Source of the DNA: Flavobacterium sp. N1736
Lineage (GTDB): Bacteria > Bacteroidota > Bacteroidia > Flavobacteriales > Flavobacteriaceae
Assembly (NCBI RefSeq): GCF_025947065.1
Contig: NZ_CP109994.1
Location: 1,736,001-1,800,000 of the forward strand
DNA: 64,000 nt
Direction of reading: 5' to 3'
Part shown: positions 1 through 9,725 of the stretch, piece by piece
How the letters are laid out: each line of letters begins with the position of its first letter
How positions within the stretch are numbered: the first letter of the stretch is position 1
Notes under the pieces: generated by a model
What the model was told of the DNA's origin: nothing
The model's database searches: none
The model's input: the letters and a program-made list of their open reading frames with translations, nothing else
Translations under genes and position numbers: made by a program

Positions 1-1
1 A

Positions 2-619
2 ATTATGCCCGAAATGGTGGGAACTGAATTGTGTTCTAAAATAAAAGAAAACCTAAAAACGAGTCATATTCCGGTTATTCTGCTCACATCGAGATCATCA
101 TTAGTTTATAAATTTGAAGGTTTAGAAAGCGGCGCTGATGATTATATCAGTAAACCGTTTAATTTAATGGAATTTAAACTTCGTGTTAAAAACCTTTTGA
201 ATTCAACCGAAAGACTCAAAAACAAATTTGCCAGCGAAGACAATTTTGTTCCGTCAGAAATTACGGTTTCATCTCTGGATGAAGAATTATTGAAAAAAGC
301 ATTCAAGATTGTTGAAGAAAACATTTCGAACGAGCAATTTGATATTCCGTTTTTCTGTGCAGAATTAGGCGTAAGCCGCACCATGTTGTTTTTAAAAATA
401 AAAGCGTGGACAAATTATACGCCAAACGAATTTATTCATGAAATACGTTTAAAACGTGCTGCTCAATTATTGGAACAAAATAAACTGAATGTTTCAGAAG
501 TGAGTTATAAAGTTGGTTTTAATAATCCGAAATATTTCAGCAAATGCTTCCAGAAAAGATATGGAGAAACTCCGACACAATTTGCTGATAAATTTTCCAA
601 ATCTGCAAGTGTAATTTAG
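2..619 (+). CDS. Hybrid two-component regulator, C-terminal part (receiver + AraC-type HTH)
   Basis: This is the 3' end of a larger gene that begins left of the window. The frame is open to the first base, so the ATG at 5 is internal. The first 65 or so residues are the second half of a response-regulator receiver domain: MPEM follows the missing phospho-acceptor Asp, and the conserved Lys lies in SKPFN. The last 100 residues are an AraC-type double helix-turn-helix ending [18 protein letters not shown]. Receiver plus AraC output at the end of a long gene beside susC/susD is the hybrid two-component system (HTCS) arrangement of Bacteroidota, where a periplasmic sensor detects an oligosaccharide and the C-terminus activates the PUL. 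By position it most likely controls the SusCD/GH88/GH2 locus downstream. The sensor and kinase parts are not visible. Confidence 0.9.
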   Translation: MMPEMVGTELCSKIKENLKTSHIPVILLTSRSSLVYKFEGLESGADDYISKPFNLMEFKLRVKNLLNSTERLKNKFASEDNFVPSEITVSSLDEELLKKAFKIVEENISNEQFDIPFFCAELGVSRTMLFLKIKAWTNYTPNEFIHEIRLKRAAQLLEQNKLNVSEVSYKVGFNNPKYFSKCFQKRYGETPTQFADKFSKSASVI

Positions 620-642
620 AAAATCCAGTGTTTTCAAGGCTT

Positions 643-678
643 AAAAAAGGGTATCTGTATTTTTAGATACCCTTTTTT
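643..678 (+). terminator. Intrinsic terminator after the HTCS gene
   Basis: The arms AAGGGTATCT and AGATACCCTT enclose a short loop and are followed by a T-run. The hairpin lies 24 bases after the regulator's stop codon and separates it from the susC transcript. Confidence 0.85.
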
Positions 679-833
679 GTATTTCTATATCGTTTGCGAC
701 ATCTACATTTGTACAATGAAAATCCAAAAAACAAAATTCATATTACTGCAAATTCTATTTATGCTGTTAATAATCGGAATGAGTTTATTGCTTTTTTATT
801 TTATCTAACATTAACCTTAAAACCACAAAATGA

Positions 834-3800
834 ATGTTTACAAACCTCAAAATTAAATCGCTTAAATGGTGTTTTCCGGTGCTTTTTTTACTGGCAAATA
901 TCATGATGAATGCACAGGAGAAAAAAATTACGGGTAAAGTTACTTCCAGCGAAGATTTACTCGGGCTTCCGGGTGCTAATGTGTATGTCAAAGGATCTTC
1001 TGTTGGAGGATCTGCGGATATGGATGGAAATTATAGTGTTTTTGTTTCAGAGAAAAATGCTGTTTTGGTCTTCAACTTTGTTGGCTATCAAACCGTAGAA
1101 ATTCCTGTAGGTAATAAAACAGTAATCAATGTAAGTTTAAAACCAGATACCAAAAATCTTGACGAGGTAATCGTGGTTGGTTACGGTACTCGTAAAAAAA
1201 GCGACATTACCGGTTCTGTATCTTCGGTTACGGCAAAAGAATTAACTGCTTATCCTTTATTAAATGCAGAACAGGCTTTACAAGGTCGTGCAGCGGGGGT
1301 TTCGGTACAATCGAATAATGGTGGTGAACCGGGCGCACCTGTAAAAATCAGGGTTCGTGGCGGTACATCGATCAATGCCAGCGGTGATGCACTTGTTGTA
1401 GTCGATGGTTTTGCGGGAGTTTCTATGCCGGCGCCTCAGGATATTGCTTCTATCGAGGTTTTAAAAGATGCATCTGCAACGGCAATTTACGGTTCAAGAG
1501 GTTCAAACGGGGTTATTATGGTTACGACCAAAAAAGGAAAACCGGGAAAACCTGTTATCGAATTCAGCAATTCTACATCAGTACAATCTGTAAATAACAA
1601 ACTGGATTTATTAGATGCACAGCAATTTGTGGCGTACAGAAAAAGTTTTACAACACATACAGATGGCGGCGCAAACACAGATTGGCAAGATGTTATTTAT
1701 CGTGAAGGATTGGTTTCGAATACATCACTTTCGTTTTCGGGCGGATCTGAAAACGTGAGATATTATGTTTCCGGAAACTACTTTAACCAAAACGGGGTTG
1801 TAATTAATTCAGGAATAGATAAATACACGATTGTAAGTAATCTTGAAGCTGATTTATCAGATCGTTTTAAAGTGGGTTTGAATTTATTTCAAAGCAAACA
1901 AAATAAAGAAGGAATTATTAGCCAGACTGGCGCCGGAGGAACTGGTGCTGCGGGTGTAATTGCTGCTGCATATCGTTTTATGCCTGATAAAGGAATTTAT
2001 AATGCTGACGGATCTTATACATCAACGGCGCCAATTGGCGATGATATTGATAATCCATACGCAACTGCAATGGAAAATGTTTTAGAAACCGTTTCTATTG
2101 TAAACAGATCGAATTTCTTTGCGCAATATAAAATCACAAAAGATCTTGACTTTAAAACTACGTTAGGATTAACAGATAATAATTCGCAAACCGGAAGATT
2201 TATTCCGTCAACTTTAATTGCAGGAAAAAATATTAAAGGAGAAGCTTCTGTAAACAATACAAGATTTTCTTCGTTCCTGACGGAAAATTATCTTACGTAT
2301 AAAAAAGAAATTATCGACAAAGGAATCCTGACGGTTCTTGGTGGTTATTCGTATCAAAAAAATAAAAACGAAGGTTCGTTTGCCGCTTCAAGAGGATTTT
2401 TGACTAATACAAATTCGTATCACAATTTAGGTGCGGGAACTGTTTTCTTAAAACCGACTTCTGATTTATCTGAAACGGAATTGATTTCTGCTTTCGGAAG
2501 GTTGAATTTTGATTATGACGACAAATATTTATTTACGTTTACAGCGCGTCGTGACGGTTCGTCAAGTTTTAGTAAAAACTACAAATACGGAACTTTTCCT
2601 TCCGGTGCTGTGGGCTGGAATATCGGTAAAGAGAATTTTTTAAAGGATAATAAAACCATTTCAAACCTTAAATTAAGAGCGAGTTATGGTGCAACCGGAA
2701 ATCCGTCAATTGGCGCCTACTCTACTCTTTCGAGGTTTTCTGAAATTTATGATGTAAGCGGTGACGTTATTGTAAACGCGGTTCAGCTGACTTCTTTGGA
2801 TAATCCGAATTTAAAATGGGAAACATCTTATCAACAGGATTACGGAATTGATTTGGGTTTATTTGATAACAGAATCAATATTACGGCAGATTATTATAAA
2901 ACAATTACGAAAGATTTATTGTTTAACAGACCTTTGCCGGGCGTTTCCGGAATTGCTTCTCAACTTCAAAACGTTGGTGAATTAGAAAACAAAGGCTGGG
3001 AATTGGGCATAAATTCTAAAAACTTTATTGGTGCCGATTTTACGTGGTCTACAAGTTTTAATATTTCTTCGAACAAGAACAAAATGTTGAAATTAGCAGA
3101 TAATAAAGATCTTATTATCAACTCTACTCCAGGACATTTTCTTGCAACAGATTCTCAAATTTTAAGAGTTGGTCAGCCGGTTGGTGCATTCTACGGCTTT
3201 ATTTATGATGGTGTAATTCAACAAGGTGAAACTGTGCTTCCGGGAAATTTTGAAACGACTCCGGGTGGAGAAAAATTCAAAGATTATAATGGTGACGGAA
3301 AACTGGATTCTAACGATAAAACGATTATCGGAAATCCAAATCCTGATTTTATCTTCGGTTTAAACAATGATTTCAATTATAAAAATATTGATCTGAATAT
3401 CTTTTTTCAAGGTTCAGAAGGAAATCAAATCTTAAATTATACGTTGATGGAACTGGCTTCTGGAAACAATAATGCAACTACTGAAGTTTTAGATGCCTGG
3501 ACGCCAACGCACACAGATACAGATGTGCCAATTAATGCGGCAAGAACTAAAAGGGTTACTTCGAGATTTGTGTATGATGGAAGTTATATTCGTTTAAAAA
3601 ATGTTTCTATAGGATATAGTTTAGATGAAAAAGTGGTGTCTAAAATTGGTTTGAGCAAAGTTCGTTTCTACATCAGCGCGCAAAACCTTTGGACCATTAC
3701 AGATTATCCAGGTTCTGATCCTGAAGGAAATTATCTAAACGATACGAACGCAAGAAGTAACACCAACTTAGGATTAGAATATGGAAGTTACCCAAATGTG

Positions 3801-3836
3801 AGAACATTTACTTTCGGTTTTAATTTAAAATTTTAG
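834..3836 (+). CDS. SusC-like TonB-dependent outer-membrane transporter (PUL 1)
   Basis: A 1000-residue outer-membrane receptor that imports oligosaccharides with energy from TonB. It has a signal peptide of about 28 residues ending MNAQ. A carboxypeptidase-regulatory-like beta-sandwich follows (about 31-105, ITGKV to GNYSV), then the LDEVIVVGYG motif (109-118), a plug domain with the SusC signature DASATAIYGSRGSNG (about 212-226), and a long beta-barrel ending in FGFNLKF with a terminal Phe, as expected for BAM-dependent insertion. It forms a pair with the SusD-like lipoprotein 91 bases downstream. The start is supported by the signal peptide. A possible -7 element TACATTTG lies at 704-711. 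I see no copy of the 17-bp operator found in the second PUL, so separate control by the adjacent HTCS is likely. The substrate is inferred only from the neighbours. Confidence 0.95.
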   Translation: MFTNLKIKSLKWCFPVLFLLANIMMNAQEKKITGKVTSSEDLLGLPGANVYVKGSSVGGSADMDGNYSVFVSEKNAVLVFNFVGYQTVEIPVGNKTVINVSLKPDTKNLDEVIVVGYGTRKKSDITGSVSSVTAKELTAYPLLNAEQALQGRAAGVSVQSNNGGEPGAPVKIRVRGGTSINASGDALVVVDGFAGVSMPAPQDIASIEVLKDASATAIYGSRGSNGVIMVTTKKGKPGKPVIEFSNSTSVQSVNNKLDLLDAQQFVAYRKSFTTHTDGGANTDWQDVIYREGLVSNTSLSFSGGSENVRYYVSGNYFNQNGVVINSGIDKYTIVSNLEADLSDRFKVGLNLFQSKQNKEGIISQTGAGGTGAAGVIAAAYRFMPDKGIYNADGSYTSTAPIGDDIDNPYATAMENVLETVSIVNRSNFFAQYKITKDLDFKTTLGLTDNNSQTGRFIPSTLIAGKNIKGEASVNNTRFSSFLTENYLTYKKEIIDKGILTVLGGYSYQKNKNEGSFAASRGFLTNTNSYHNLGAGTVFLKPTSDLSETELISAFGRLNFDYDDKYLFTFTARRDGSSSFSKNYKYGTFPSGAVGWNIGKENFLKDNKTISNLKLRASYGATGNPSIGAYSTLSRFSEIYDVSGDVIVNAVQLTSLDNPNLKWETSYQQDYGIDLGLFDNRINITADYYKTITKDLLFNRPLPGVSGIASQLQNVGELENKGWELGINSKNFIGADFTWSTSFNISSNKNKMLKLADNKDLIINSTPGHFLATDSQILRVGQPVGAFYGFIYDGVIQQGETVLPGNFETTPGGEKFKDYNGDGKLDSNDKTIIGNPNPDFIFGLNNDFNYKNIDLNIFFQGSEGNQILNYTLMELASGNNNATTEVLDAWTPTHTDTDVPINAARTKRVTSRFVYDGSYIRLKNVSIGYSLDEKVVSKIGLSKVRFYISAQNLWTITDYPGSDPEGNYLNDTNARSNTNLGLEYGSYPNVRTFTFGFNLKF

Positions 3837-3851
3837 TTTAAATAATTATTA

Positions 3852-3901
3852 AACACATAGAAACATAGATTTCAAACTAGCTAACTATGTTTCTATGTGT
3901 T
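3852..3901. repeat. Inverted repeat, AACACATAGAAACATAG family, copy A
   Basis: AACACATAGAAACATAG (3852-3868) and its exact reverse complement (3885-3901) form a hairpin between susC and susD. This is the shortest of four copies of the family in the window (the others start near 5594, 21538 and 47131). It may reduce or stabilise transcript between the two genes, which is inference. Confidence 0.85.
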
Positions 3902-3927
3902 AAAATATACCTTAAAAATATAATATT

Positions 3928-5445
3928 ATGAAAAAATATATAGCCTTTCTTTTCTTGGGAATATTCGCTTTTGGATGTTCTGATCTTGAAGAACATCCGG
4001 TGGGAGTTATCCGCCCTGACAACTTTTTTAACAATACAGATGACTTGCAAGCCGCTGTAAACGGAGCTTTTGCCAACATTGCCCACAATAATTATTGGGG
4101 ACGTGAATTTACAATTGCTTTAATGCTTCGCGACGATATGGCAGATATTGGCGACAGAACCACTCAGGCTGCGCGTATCGATGTTAATGATATGAATATG
4201 AATGATACCAACGCACTTGTAGCTAACTTTTGGCCACAATCGTATATCATTATTACAGCTGCAAATCAGGCGATTGAAGGTGCTAAAAAAACGCCCGGAG
4301 ATCCTGCAAAAGTAAACGCAATTGTGGCTCAGGCTTATTTTGCAAGAGCATTTGCGTATTATCATTTGGTTCGAATTTTTGGAGATATTCCGTATGTTGA
4401 CTTTGTGGTTAACGATGTTTCGCAGGTAAATTCTTTAAGCAGAATGAAAGAAGCAGACGTTTACCCAAAAATTATTGCCGATTTGGAATTTGCAAAACAA
4501 TGGCTGGAAGACAAACCAAAAGTAAAAGCTGTTCCCGGAAAAGGTACTGCGGCAGGTTATTTGGCATCGGTTTATTTGACTTTAGGAAACTACCAAAAAG
4601 CCTATGATGAAGCGAAATATGTGATTTCAAATGAAGCGAAATTTGGTTTAGGTTTAGATGCTGATTTTCAGGATTTATTTAACGCTACAAAAGCGGCGAC
4701 ATTAAAAGAACCTTTGTTTACAATTGATTTTAATAACTTAGTATCAGGAAATTACGGTCAGGATTATACAGCGTTTTTTACAGGTTCATTAAAAGATGAC
4801 AGTTATAGTTACGGTCAGGGATTTTCTGTTGCAGTTCCGTCTTTAAAAGTTTTTAATACCTGGGATCAAAGGGATTACAGACGTGCAGTAAGTTTTGATA
4901 CTATTATCAGAAAGAAAACCGGTCCGGGCGGAGCTTTGCAGATTTATCCATCAAGCGATAACGAAAAAGCGCCACGTCCGCATATTGCAAAATATTATCG
5001 TTTTCCCGGAAAAGCCGGAGCAAACGGAAGAACTTCGCAACACAATTATATCACAATGCGTTACGCAGAAGTTCTATTGACAGCTGCCGAAGCTTTAAAC
5101 GAGATCACGCCGGGAACTACAGAAGCTGATGGTTATGTAAACCGTGTTCGTGCCAGAGCGAGAAATAAAGCCGGAAAACAGGTTTCGTTTCCTGCAAATG
5201 TAACTCCGGGGCTTTCTCAGGCTGATTTTAGAAAAATGGTTATTGATGAAAGAAGACTGGAACTGGCGTTTGAATACATCAGATGGTATGATATCAAGCG
5301 ACTGAAAAATGGTCCTGAAGTATTTGGCCCGAACGGATTGGAGCCTCACGCAAATTTTGATCCGAACAAAGATTATTTGTGGCCGTTACCGGGAACTGAA
5401 TTAGCGATTAACCCTAATTTAAAACCGAATAATCCCGGTTATTAA
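3928..5445 (+). CDS. SusD/RagB-like surface glycan-binding lipoprotein (PUL 1)
   Basis: A 505-residue lipoprotein with a lipobox ending FAFGC (Cys17), followed by SDLEEHP. SusD-like proteins sit on the cell surface as the lid of the SusC barrel and capture oligosaccharides. Family features are the N-terminal segment NFFNNTDDLQAAVNGAF, TPR-like helices in the first half (QAYFARAFAYYHLVRIFG), and the C-terminal signature VRARARNKAG with DERRLELAFEYIRWYDIKR. The protein ends with the usual WPLPGTELAINPNLKPNNPGY region. Its place directly after susC and its length are normal for the family. Confidence 0.95.
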   Translation: MKKYIAFLFLGIFAFGCSDLEEHPVGVIRPDNFFNNTDDLQAAVNGAFANIAHNNYWGREFTIALMLRDDMADIGDRTTQAARIDVNDMNMNDTNALVANFWPQSYIIITAANQAIEGAKKTPGDPAKVNAIVAQAYFARAFAYYHLVRIFGDIPYVDFVVNDVSQVNSLSRMKEADVYPKIIADLEFAKQWLEDKPKVKAVPGKGTAAGYLASVYLTLGNYQKAYDEAKYVISNEAKFGLGLDADFQDLFNATKAATLKEPLFTIDFNNLVSGNYGQDYTAFFTGSLKDDSYSYGQGFSVAVPSLKVFNTWDQRDYRRAVSFDTIIRKKTGPGGALQIYPSSDNEKAPRPHIAKYYRFPGKAGANGRTSQHNYITMRYAEVLLTAAEALNEITPGTTEADGYVNRVRARARNKAGKQVSFPANVTPGLSQADFRKMVIDERRLELAFEYIRWYDIKRLKNGPEVFGPNGLEPHANFDPNKDYLWPLPGTELAINPNLKPNNPGY

Positions 5446-5479
5446 TTGAACGCAGTTATTATTCAACGCAGATGAAACG

Positions 5480-5569
5480 GATTCGCTATCGCGAAGACGC
5501 AGAAAAAAAGGATTTTTAAAATAGTTTAAAAAAAATCTGCGTAAATCAGCTTTTTCGCGATAGCGAATC
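5480..5569. repeat. Hairpin repeat of the CGCAGATT family
   Basis: GATTCGCTATCGCGAA (5480-5495) pairs exactly with 5554-5569. The arms are flanked by words such as AATCTGCGT that recur at 9592-9675, 31095-31382 and 53228-53285. The element is noncoding and lies between the SusD and GH88 genes. Confidence 0.75.
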
Positions 5570-5593
5570 TGTCAAATCTGCGTGAAAAATTTA

Positions 5594-5733
5594 AACACAT
5601 AGAAACATAGATTTATATGCAGAAATCAAAAAAGAGCATAAAAAGAAACTAGTTTCTCACACATAGCTATCTATGTTTGTTAATGCAAGTAAAATGCCTT
5701 TTTCAAGCTGTAAAAACTATGTTTCTATGTGTT
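5594..5733. repeat. MITE-like element, AACACATAGAAACATAG family, copy B
   Basis: The terminal inverted repeats are AACACATAGAAACATAG (5594-5610) and its exact complement (5717-5733). The interior contains, in reverse orientation, a core similar to AAAAAAGGCGTTTCACTT, which copies C and D carry in forward orientation. There is no coding capacity. Confidence 0.8.
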
Positions 5734-5782
5734 AAAATGAAATATTTCAATGGTTAATTCCATAAAAAAATAGAACGTAAGT

Positions 5783-6952
5783 ATGAATAAAGTTAGTAAT
5801 TTTGCTTTAATCCTGGGGTTTGCATTGCTGGTAACAGCGTGCAAATCAGGGATTAATTCTACAACCTCTGCAATAGCAGAAAACCTTCTTGAAAACCGAT
5901 ATAAAATGTTACTGGATTATCCGGTAGATTCGATGTCGATGCCACGAAGTATGACCATCAAAACCAATATAATAAAAAAAGTTCCGTCGCGAGACTGGAC
6001 AAGCGGTTTCTTTGCCGGAAACTTATGGCAATTATACCGCCTTACAAACGATTCAAAATACAAAGAACAAGCCCAAAAATGGACACCTTTCAGTAAAAAA
6101 GAAAGCGTTAATAGTAATTCGCACGATGTTGGTTTTAAGGTGTTTTGCAGTTTTGGAGAAGCGCTGAAAGTGGAAAACAAACAAGAATACAAAGATGTGA
6201 TTATTAAAGGCGCCGAAACTTTATGCACGCGTTTCAACGCAAAAGTTGGTGCGATTCGTTCCTGGGATTTCAACAAAGAAATTTGGGATTATCCGGTTAT
6301 TATCGATAATATGATGAATCTCGAATTGTTGTTTGAAGCGTCAAAATTATCAGGAAATCAAAAGTATCATGATATTGCCGTAAAACATGCCAACACCACG
6401 TTGAAAAATCAGTTTAGAGAAGACAACAGCTGTTATCATGTTATTGATTATAACCCAAATACAGGCGAAGTTAGAAAGAAAACAACTTTGCAGGGTTACA
6501 ATGACGACTCGGTTTGGGCACGCGGACAAGGCTGGGCAGTTTATGGTTTTACGATGTCGTATCGATATACCAAAGATCCGGCATATTTAAAACAAGCCGA
6601 AGCGACAGCTCATTTTTTTATGACCAATAAAAATTTGCCCGAAGACGGAATTCCGTATTGGGATTTTAAAGATCCGGGTATTCCGAATTCGCCACGTGAT
6701 GTTTCTGCTGCAACCGTTATGGCTTCTGCATTGTATGAACTTTACGGCTATACTAAAAATAAAAGTTATCTGGCTTTTGCCGATAAAATAATGACGTCTT
6801 TACAATCTGAAAAATATATTTTAATCGATGCCGTAAAAGCACCTTTTATTTTGGATCACAGCACCGGAAACTGGCCAAAACACGACGAAATCGATGAACC
6901 AATAATCTATGCCGACTATTATTTTCTGGAGGCATTATTAAGAAAAAAGTAA
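5783..6952 (+). CDS. GH88 unsaturated glucuronyl hydrolase, lipoprotein
   Basis: A 389-residue lipoprotein (lipobox LLVTAC, Cys20) of glycoside hydrolase family 88. These enzymes remove the 4,5-unsaturated uronic acid left at the non-reducing end after a polysaccharide lyase has cut, acting by hydration of the double bond. The (alpha/alpha)6-barrel motifs are present: SHDVGF with Asp115, IIDNMMNLELLF with Asp175, and DDSVWARGQGWAVYGF. Asp115 and Asp175 match in spacing the two catalytic or essential aspartates known from the Bacillus enzyme (88 and 149). It lies between SusD and a GH2 gene in the same direction. No polysaccharide lyase is visible in this PUL, so the lyase must be to the left of the window or elsewhere. 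Confidence 0.9.
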   Translation: MNKVSNFALILGFALLVTACKSGINSTTSAIAENLLENRYKMLLDYPVDSMSMPRSMTIKTNIIKKVPSRDWTSGFFAGNLWQLYRLTNDSKYKEQAQKWTPFSKKESVNSNSHDVGFKVFCSFGEALKVENKQEYKDVIIKGAETLCTRFNAKVGAIRSWDFNKEIWDYPVIIDNMMNLELLFEASKLSGNQKYHDIAVKHANTTLKNQFREDNSCYHVIDYNPNTGEVRKKTTLQGYNDDSVWARGQGWAVYGFTMSYRYTKDPAYLKQAEATAHFFMTNKNLPEDGIPYWDFKDPGIPNSPRDVSAATVMASALYELYGYTKNKSYLAFADKIMTSLQSEKYILIDAVKAPFILDHSTGNWPKHDEIDEPIIYADYYFLEALLRKK

Positions 6953-6959
6953 TTATTAA

Positions 6960-7115
6960 GCTACAGAGCGACAGAGGTACAGAGTTACAAAGGGACAAAG
7001 GTTTTAAGTCTTTGAACCTATCACTTTTGGGACTTTGAGACTTTGAGACTTTCGACCTTTGAACCTTTGTCCCTTTGAGCCTTTGTCCCTTTACACCTTT
7101 GCACCTTTGCACCTA
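6960..7115. repeat. Degenerate CTTTGRRAC word-repeat hairpin
   Basis: The region is built almost wholly of variants of ACTTTGAG and CCTTTGTCC. CAAAGGGACAAAGG (6988-7001) pairs exactly with CCTTTGTCCCTTTG (7064-7077). It is a noncoding spacer between the GH88 and GH2 genes. Confidence 0.7.
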
Positions 7116-7134
7116 AAAAAAAGCCTTATAAGCT

Positions 7135-9573
7135 ATGAAGAACCGACCGTACCATTATAATTCATTATCTATTTTTGCACTTTTTATTGTTTTTCAATTT
7201 TGTCTGAATATTGGTTTTGCCCAGAATAATTCGGCAATGCGAACCAAAACAAATATTAATGATAACTGGCTGTATTTAGAAAATCATACTTCGAATCTTA
7301 ACGAAGCAAAAAATGCGGTAAACTGGACGTCTTTAAATTTACCACATACGTGGAATGCGGAAGATGCAACAGATTTAAATCCGGGTTACCGACGTGATGC
7401 AAGCTGGTATCAAAAAAAGCTGAACATTGCCCAAATAGATAAAAACAAACGCTATTTTTTATATTTTGAAGGCTCGAACGTAACCACCAAAGTATATGTA
7501 AACGGCAAAGAAGCCGGCGGACATATTGGTGGTTATATTGGGTTTACGATCGATATTACGAATTTTATAAACGAAGGAAACAACGACATTTTTGTACGCG
7601 TTGATAATAGTTATGACATCGAAATAATTCCGTCGCAAAAAAGTGATTTCTTTATTTATGGAGGTATCACAAGAGATGTATGGTTATTGTCGCAATACAA
7701 AAACCGAATCGATAATTTGAAAATTACAACACCTGAAGTTTCTGCAAAAAAGGCTTCGGTACAAATTCTGGCTTCGACCATAAATCCTGAAAACAATACA
7801 GATTTATCGTTAACCGTGATTCTTAAAAATCCGAAAGGGAAAAAAGTTGCGAGCAAAACAATTTCCGTTTCAGATAAAACTTCAAATATTACTTTCGAAA
7901 ACATTAAAAATCCTGAATTGTGGGATACTGATAATCCTAATTTATATTCGGTTACGGCAATTTTATCCGAGAAAAACCAAATAAAAGACAGTGTAAACGA
8001 AAAAGTAGGTTTTAGATGGTTTGAGTTTAAAGATCACGGTCCGTTTTTCCTTAACGGAAAGCGATTATTGATTCGAGGAACACATCGTCATGAAGAACAA
8101 GCCGGTGTTGGCGCTGCAATGACAAACGAGCAACATTGGGCAGATATGAAATCCATAAAAAATATGGGTGCCAACTTTGTTCGTTTGGCGCATTATCCGC
8201 AAGATCCTGAAATTTACAAAGCCTGCGACGAACTTGGTTTACTGGTTTGGGATGAATTGCCGTGGTGTCGCGGCGGAATTGGTGATGAACTTTGGCAAAC
8301 CAATACTAAAAATATGCTTGCCGAAATCATCAATCAAAATTACAATCATCCGAGTATTATAATTTGGTCTTTAGGAAACGAAATGAACTGGCTTCCTGAT
8401 TTTCCTGATGGTGATAATACCGAAAAAACAAATGTGTTTTTAACTGAATTAAATGACATTGCACACAAACTGGATCCGAACCGAAAAACGGCAATCAGAA
8501 AATATTATGAAGGTTCGCAAATTGTAGACGTCTTCTCCCCTTCTATCTGGTCTGGCTGGTATTCAGGAAGTTACAAAAGTTATCAAAAAGCAATTAACGT
8601 TTACAAAAAAGAATACAAACATTTTATTCATGCAGAATATGGCGGTGACAGTCACGTTGGGCGTCACAGCGAGAATCCGGTTACGGGCGAAAATGTCATA
8701 AAAGCCGAAGGCTGGGAAGAAGCAATTGTACAAACTAAAGTGGCAAATATTGCACAAATTGGCGATTGGAGCGAGAATTATATCGTCGATTTATTCGATT
8801 GGCATTTGCATATATCCGAGAACGATCCAACATTTGTGGGTAATGTTCAATGGGCGTTTAAGGATTTTGCAACGCCATTGCGCCCGGAAGATGATATTCC
8901 GTACATGAACCAAAAAGGTCTTGTAGACAGAAACGGAATTCCGAAAGATGCGTATTATGTGTTTAAAAGTTATTGGAGCAAAGAACCGTTTACATACATC
9001 GAATCGCATACCTGGACAGAACGTCAAGGTCCTGAAAATACGCCAAGAACGCTTAGTGTTTTTAGCAATTGCGAGAAAGTTACCTTGTATCATGACGGGA
9101 AATCACTTGGCGAAAAAACAAGAAATCTTGCTCTATATCCTGCAAATGGCTTAACTTGGGATGTCAATTTTAAAAAAGGAGAAAATATTCTGATTGCAAT
9201 TGGTAAAAATAAAGAAGGCAAAACGGTTTCGGATACTTTGAAAGTAAACTATCGTTTTAACAAAAATGATACGGCAACTTCTTTACAATTGTCTTCTGAA
9301 AAATTAAAAAACGGCAATTATCTGGTTACGGCAATTGCAATTGACAATAACAATTTACGCTGTCTGGATTATGAAGAAAGTGTTTATTTTCAATGTTTGA
9401 AAGGCGGAAAAACCATGAAAAATCAAGGAACGCCAACGGGAAGTGAATCGATTAGAATGGCAAATGGAAAGGCTTCGATTGAAGTGGTTCCGGATGGTTC
9501 CGGTTTACCAATTGAAATGACGGCTTTGAATCAGAGTTTTAAAGGTGAATATTTAAAAATAATACCGCAGTAA
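7135..9573 (+). CDS. GH2 glycosidase, secreted (beta-glucuronidase or beta-galactosidase)
   Basis: An 812-residue secreted family 2 glycoside hydrolase with a signal peptide of about 30 residues ending GFAQ. The order is a sugar-binding jelly-roll domain, an immunoglobulin-like domain, the TIM barrel and extra C-terminal beta domains (about 620-812), similar to DUF4982-containing enzymes. The acid/base is Glu416 in SLGNEMNW and the nucleophile Glu501 in HAEYGGD. Asn592-x-Lys594 in MNQKGL matches the NxK motif that binds the carboxylate in beta-glucuronidases, but similar NxKGL segments occur in other GH2 enzymes, so specificity is open between glucuronidase and galactosidase. With GH88 and a second GH2 next door, action on a uronate-rich glycan is likely. 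Confidence 0.88.
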   Translation: MKNRPYHYNSLSIFALFIVFQFCLNIGFAQNNSAMRTKTNINDNWLYLENHTSNLNEAKNAVNWTSLNLPHTWNAEDATDLNPGYRRDASWYQKKLNIAQIDKNKRYFLYFEGSNVTTKVYVNGKEAGGHIGGYIGFTIDITNFINEGNNDIFVRVDNSYDIEIIPSQKSDFFIYGGITRDVWLLSQYKNRIDNLKITTPEVSAKKASVQILASTINPENNTDLSLTVILKNPKGKKVASKTISVSDKTSNITFENIKNPELWDTDNPNLYSVTAILSEKNQIKDSVNEKVGFRWFEFKDHGPFFLNGKRLLIRGTHRHEEQAGVGAAMTNEQHWADMKSIKNMGANFVRLAHYPQDPEIYKACDELGLLVWDELPWCRGGIGDELWQTNTKNMLAEIINQNYNHPSIIIWSLGNEMNWLPDFPDGDNTEKTNVFLTELNDIAHKLDPNRKTAIRKYYEGSQIVDVFSPSIWSGWYSGSYKSYQKAINVYKKEYKHFIHAEYGGDSHVGRHSENPVTGENVIKAEGWEEAIVQTKVANIAQIGDWSENYIVDLFDWHLHISENDPTFVGNVQWAFKDFATPLRPEDDIPYMNQKGLVDRNGIPKDAYYVFKSYWSKEPFTYIESHTWTERQGPENTPRTLSVFSNCEKVTLYHDGKSLGEKTRNLALYPANGLTWDVNFKKGENILIAIGKNKEGKTVSDTLKVNYRFNKNDTATSLQLSSEKLKNGNYLVTAIAIDNNNLRCLDYEESVYFQCLKGGKTMKNQGTPTGSESIRMANGKASIEVVPDGSGLPIEMTALNQSFKGEYLKIIPQ

Positions 9574-9591
9574 GATGCATTTTTTTTTGTC

Positions 9592-9675
9592 TCTCGCAGA
9601 TTTTGCAGATTGAGCAGATTTAATTTTAAAAACTTTGCTAATAAAAAATCTGCTCAATCTGCAAAATCTGCGAGA
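9592..9675. repeat. Perfect 29-bp hairpin of the CGCAGATT family
   Basis: The arms at 9592-9620 and 9647-9675 are exact reverse complements made of the words TCTCGCAGATT, TTGCAGATT and GAGCAGATT. It lies between two GH2 genes and could act as a transcript stabiliser or attenuator. The same words recur near 31220. Confidence 0.85.
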
Positions 9676-9725
9676 AAAAAAATCATTTAATCTGTGGCAA
9701 AAAACAAACAATAATATACATACCA

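Noticed and set aside
5917..6276. Antisense open frame of 119 codons within the GH88 gene
   Set aside because: It is the complement of a well-conserved GH88 coding region, with no family match or regulatory context. It is a shadow frame.
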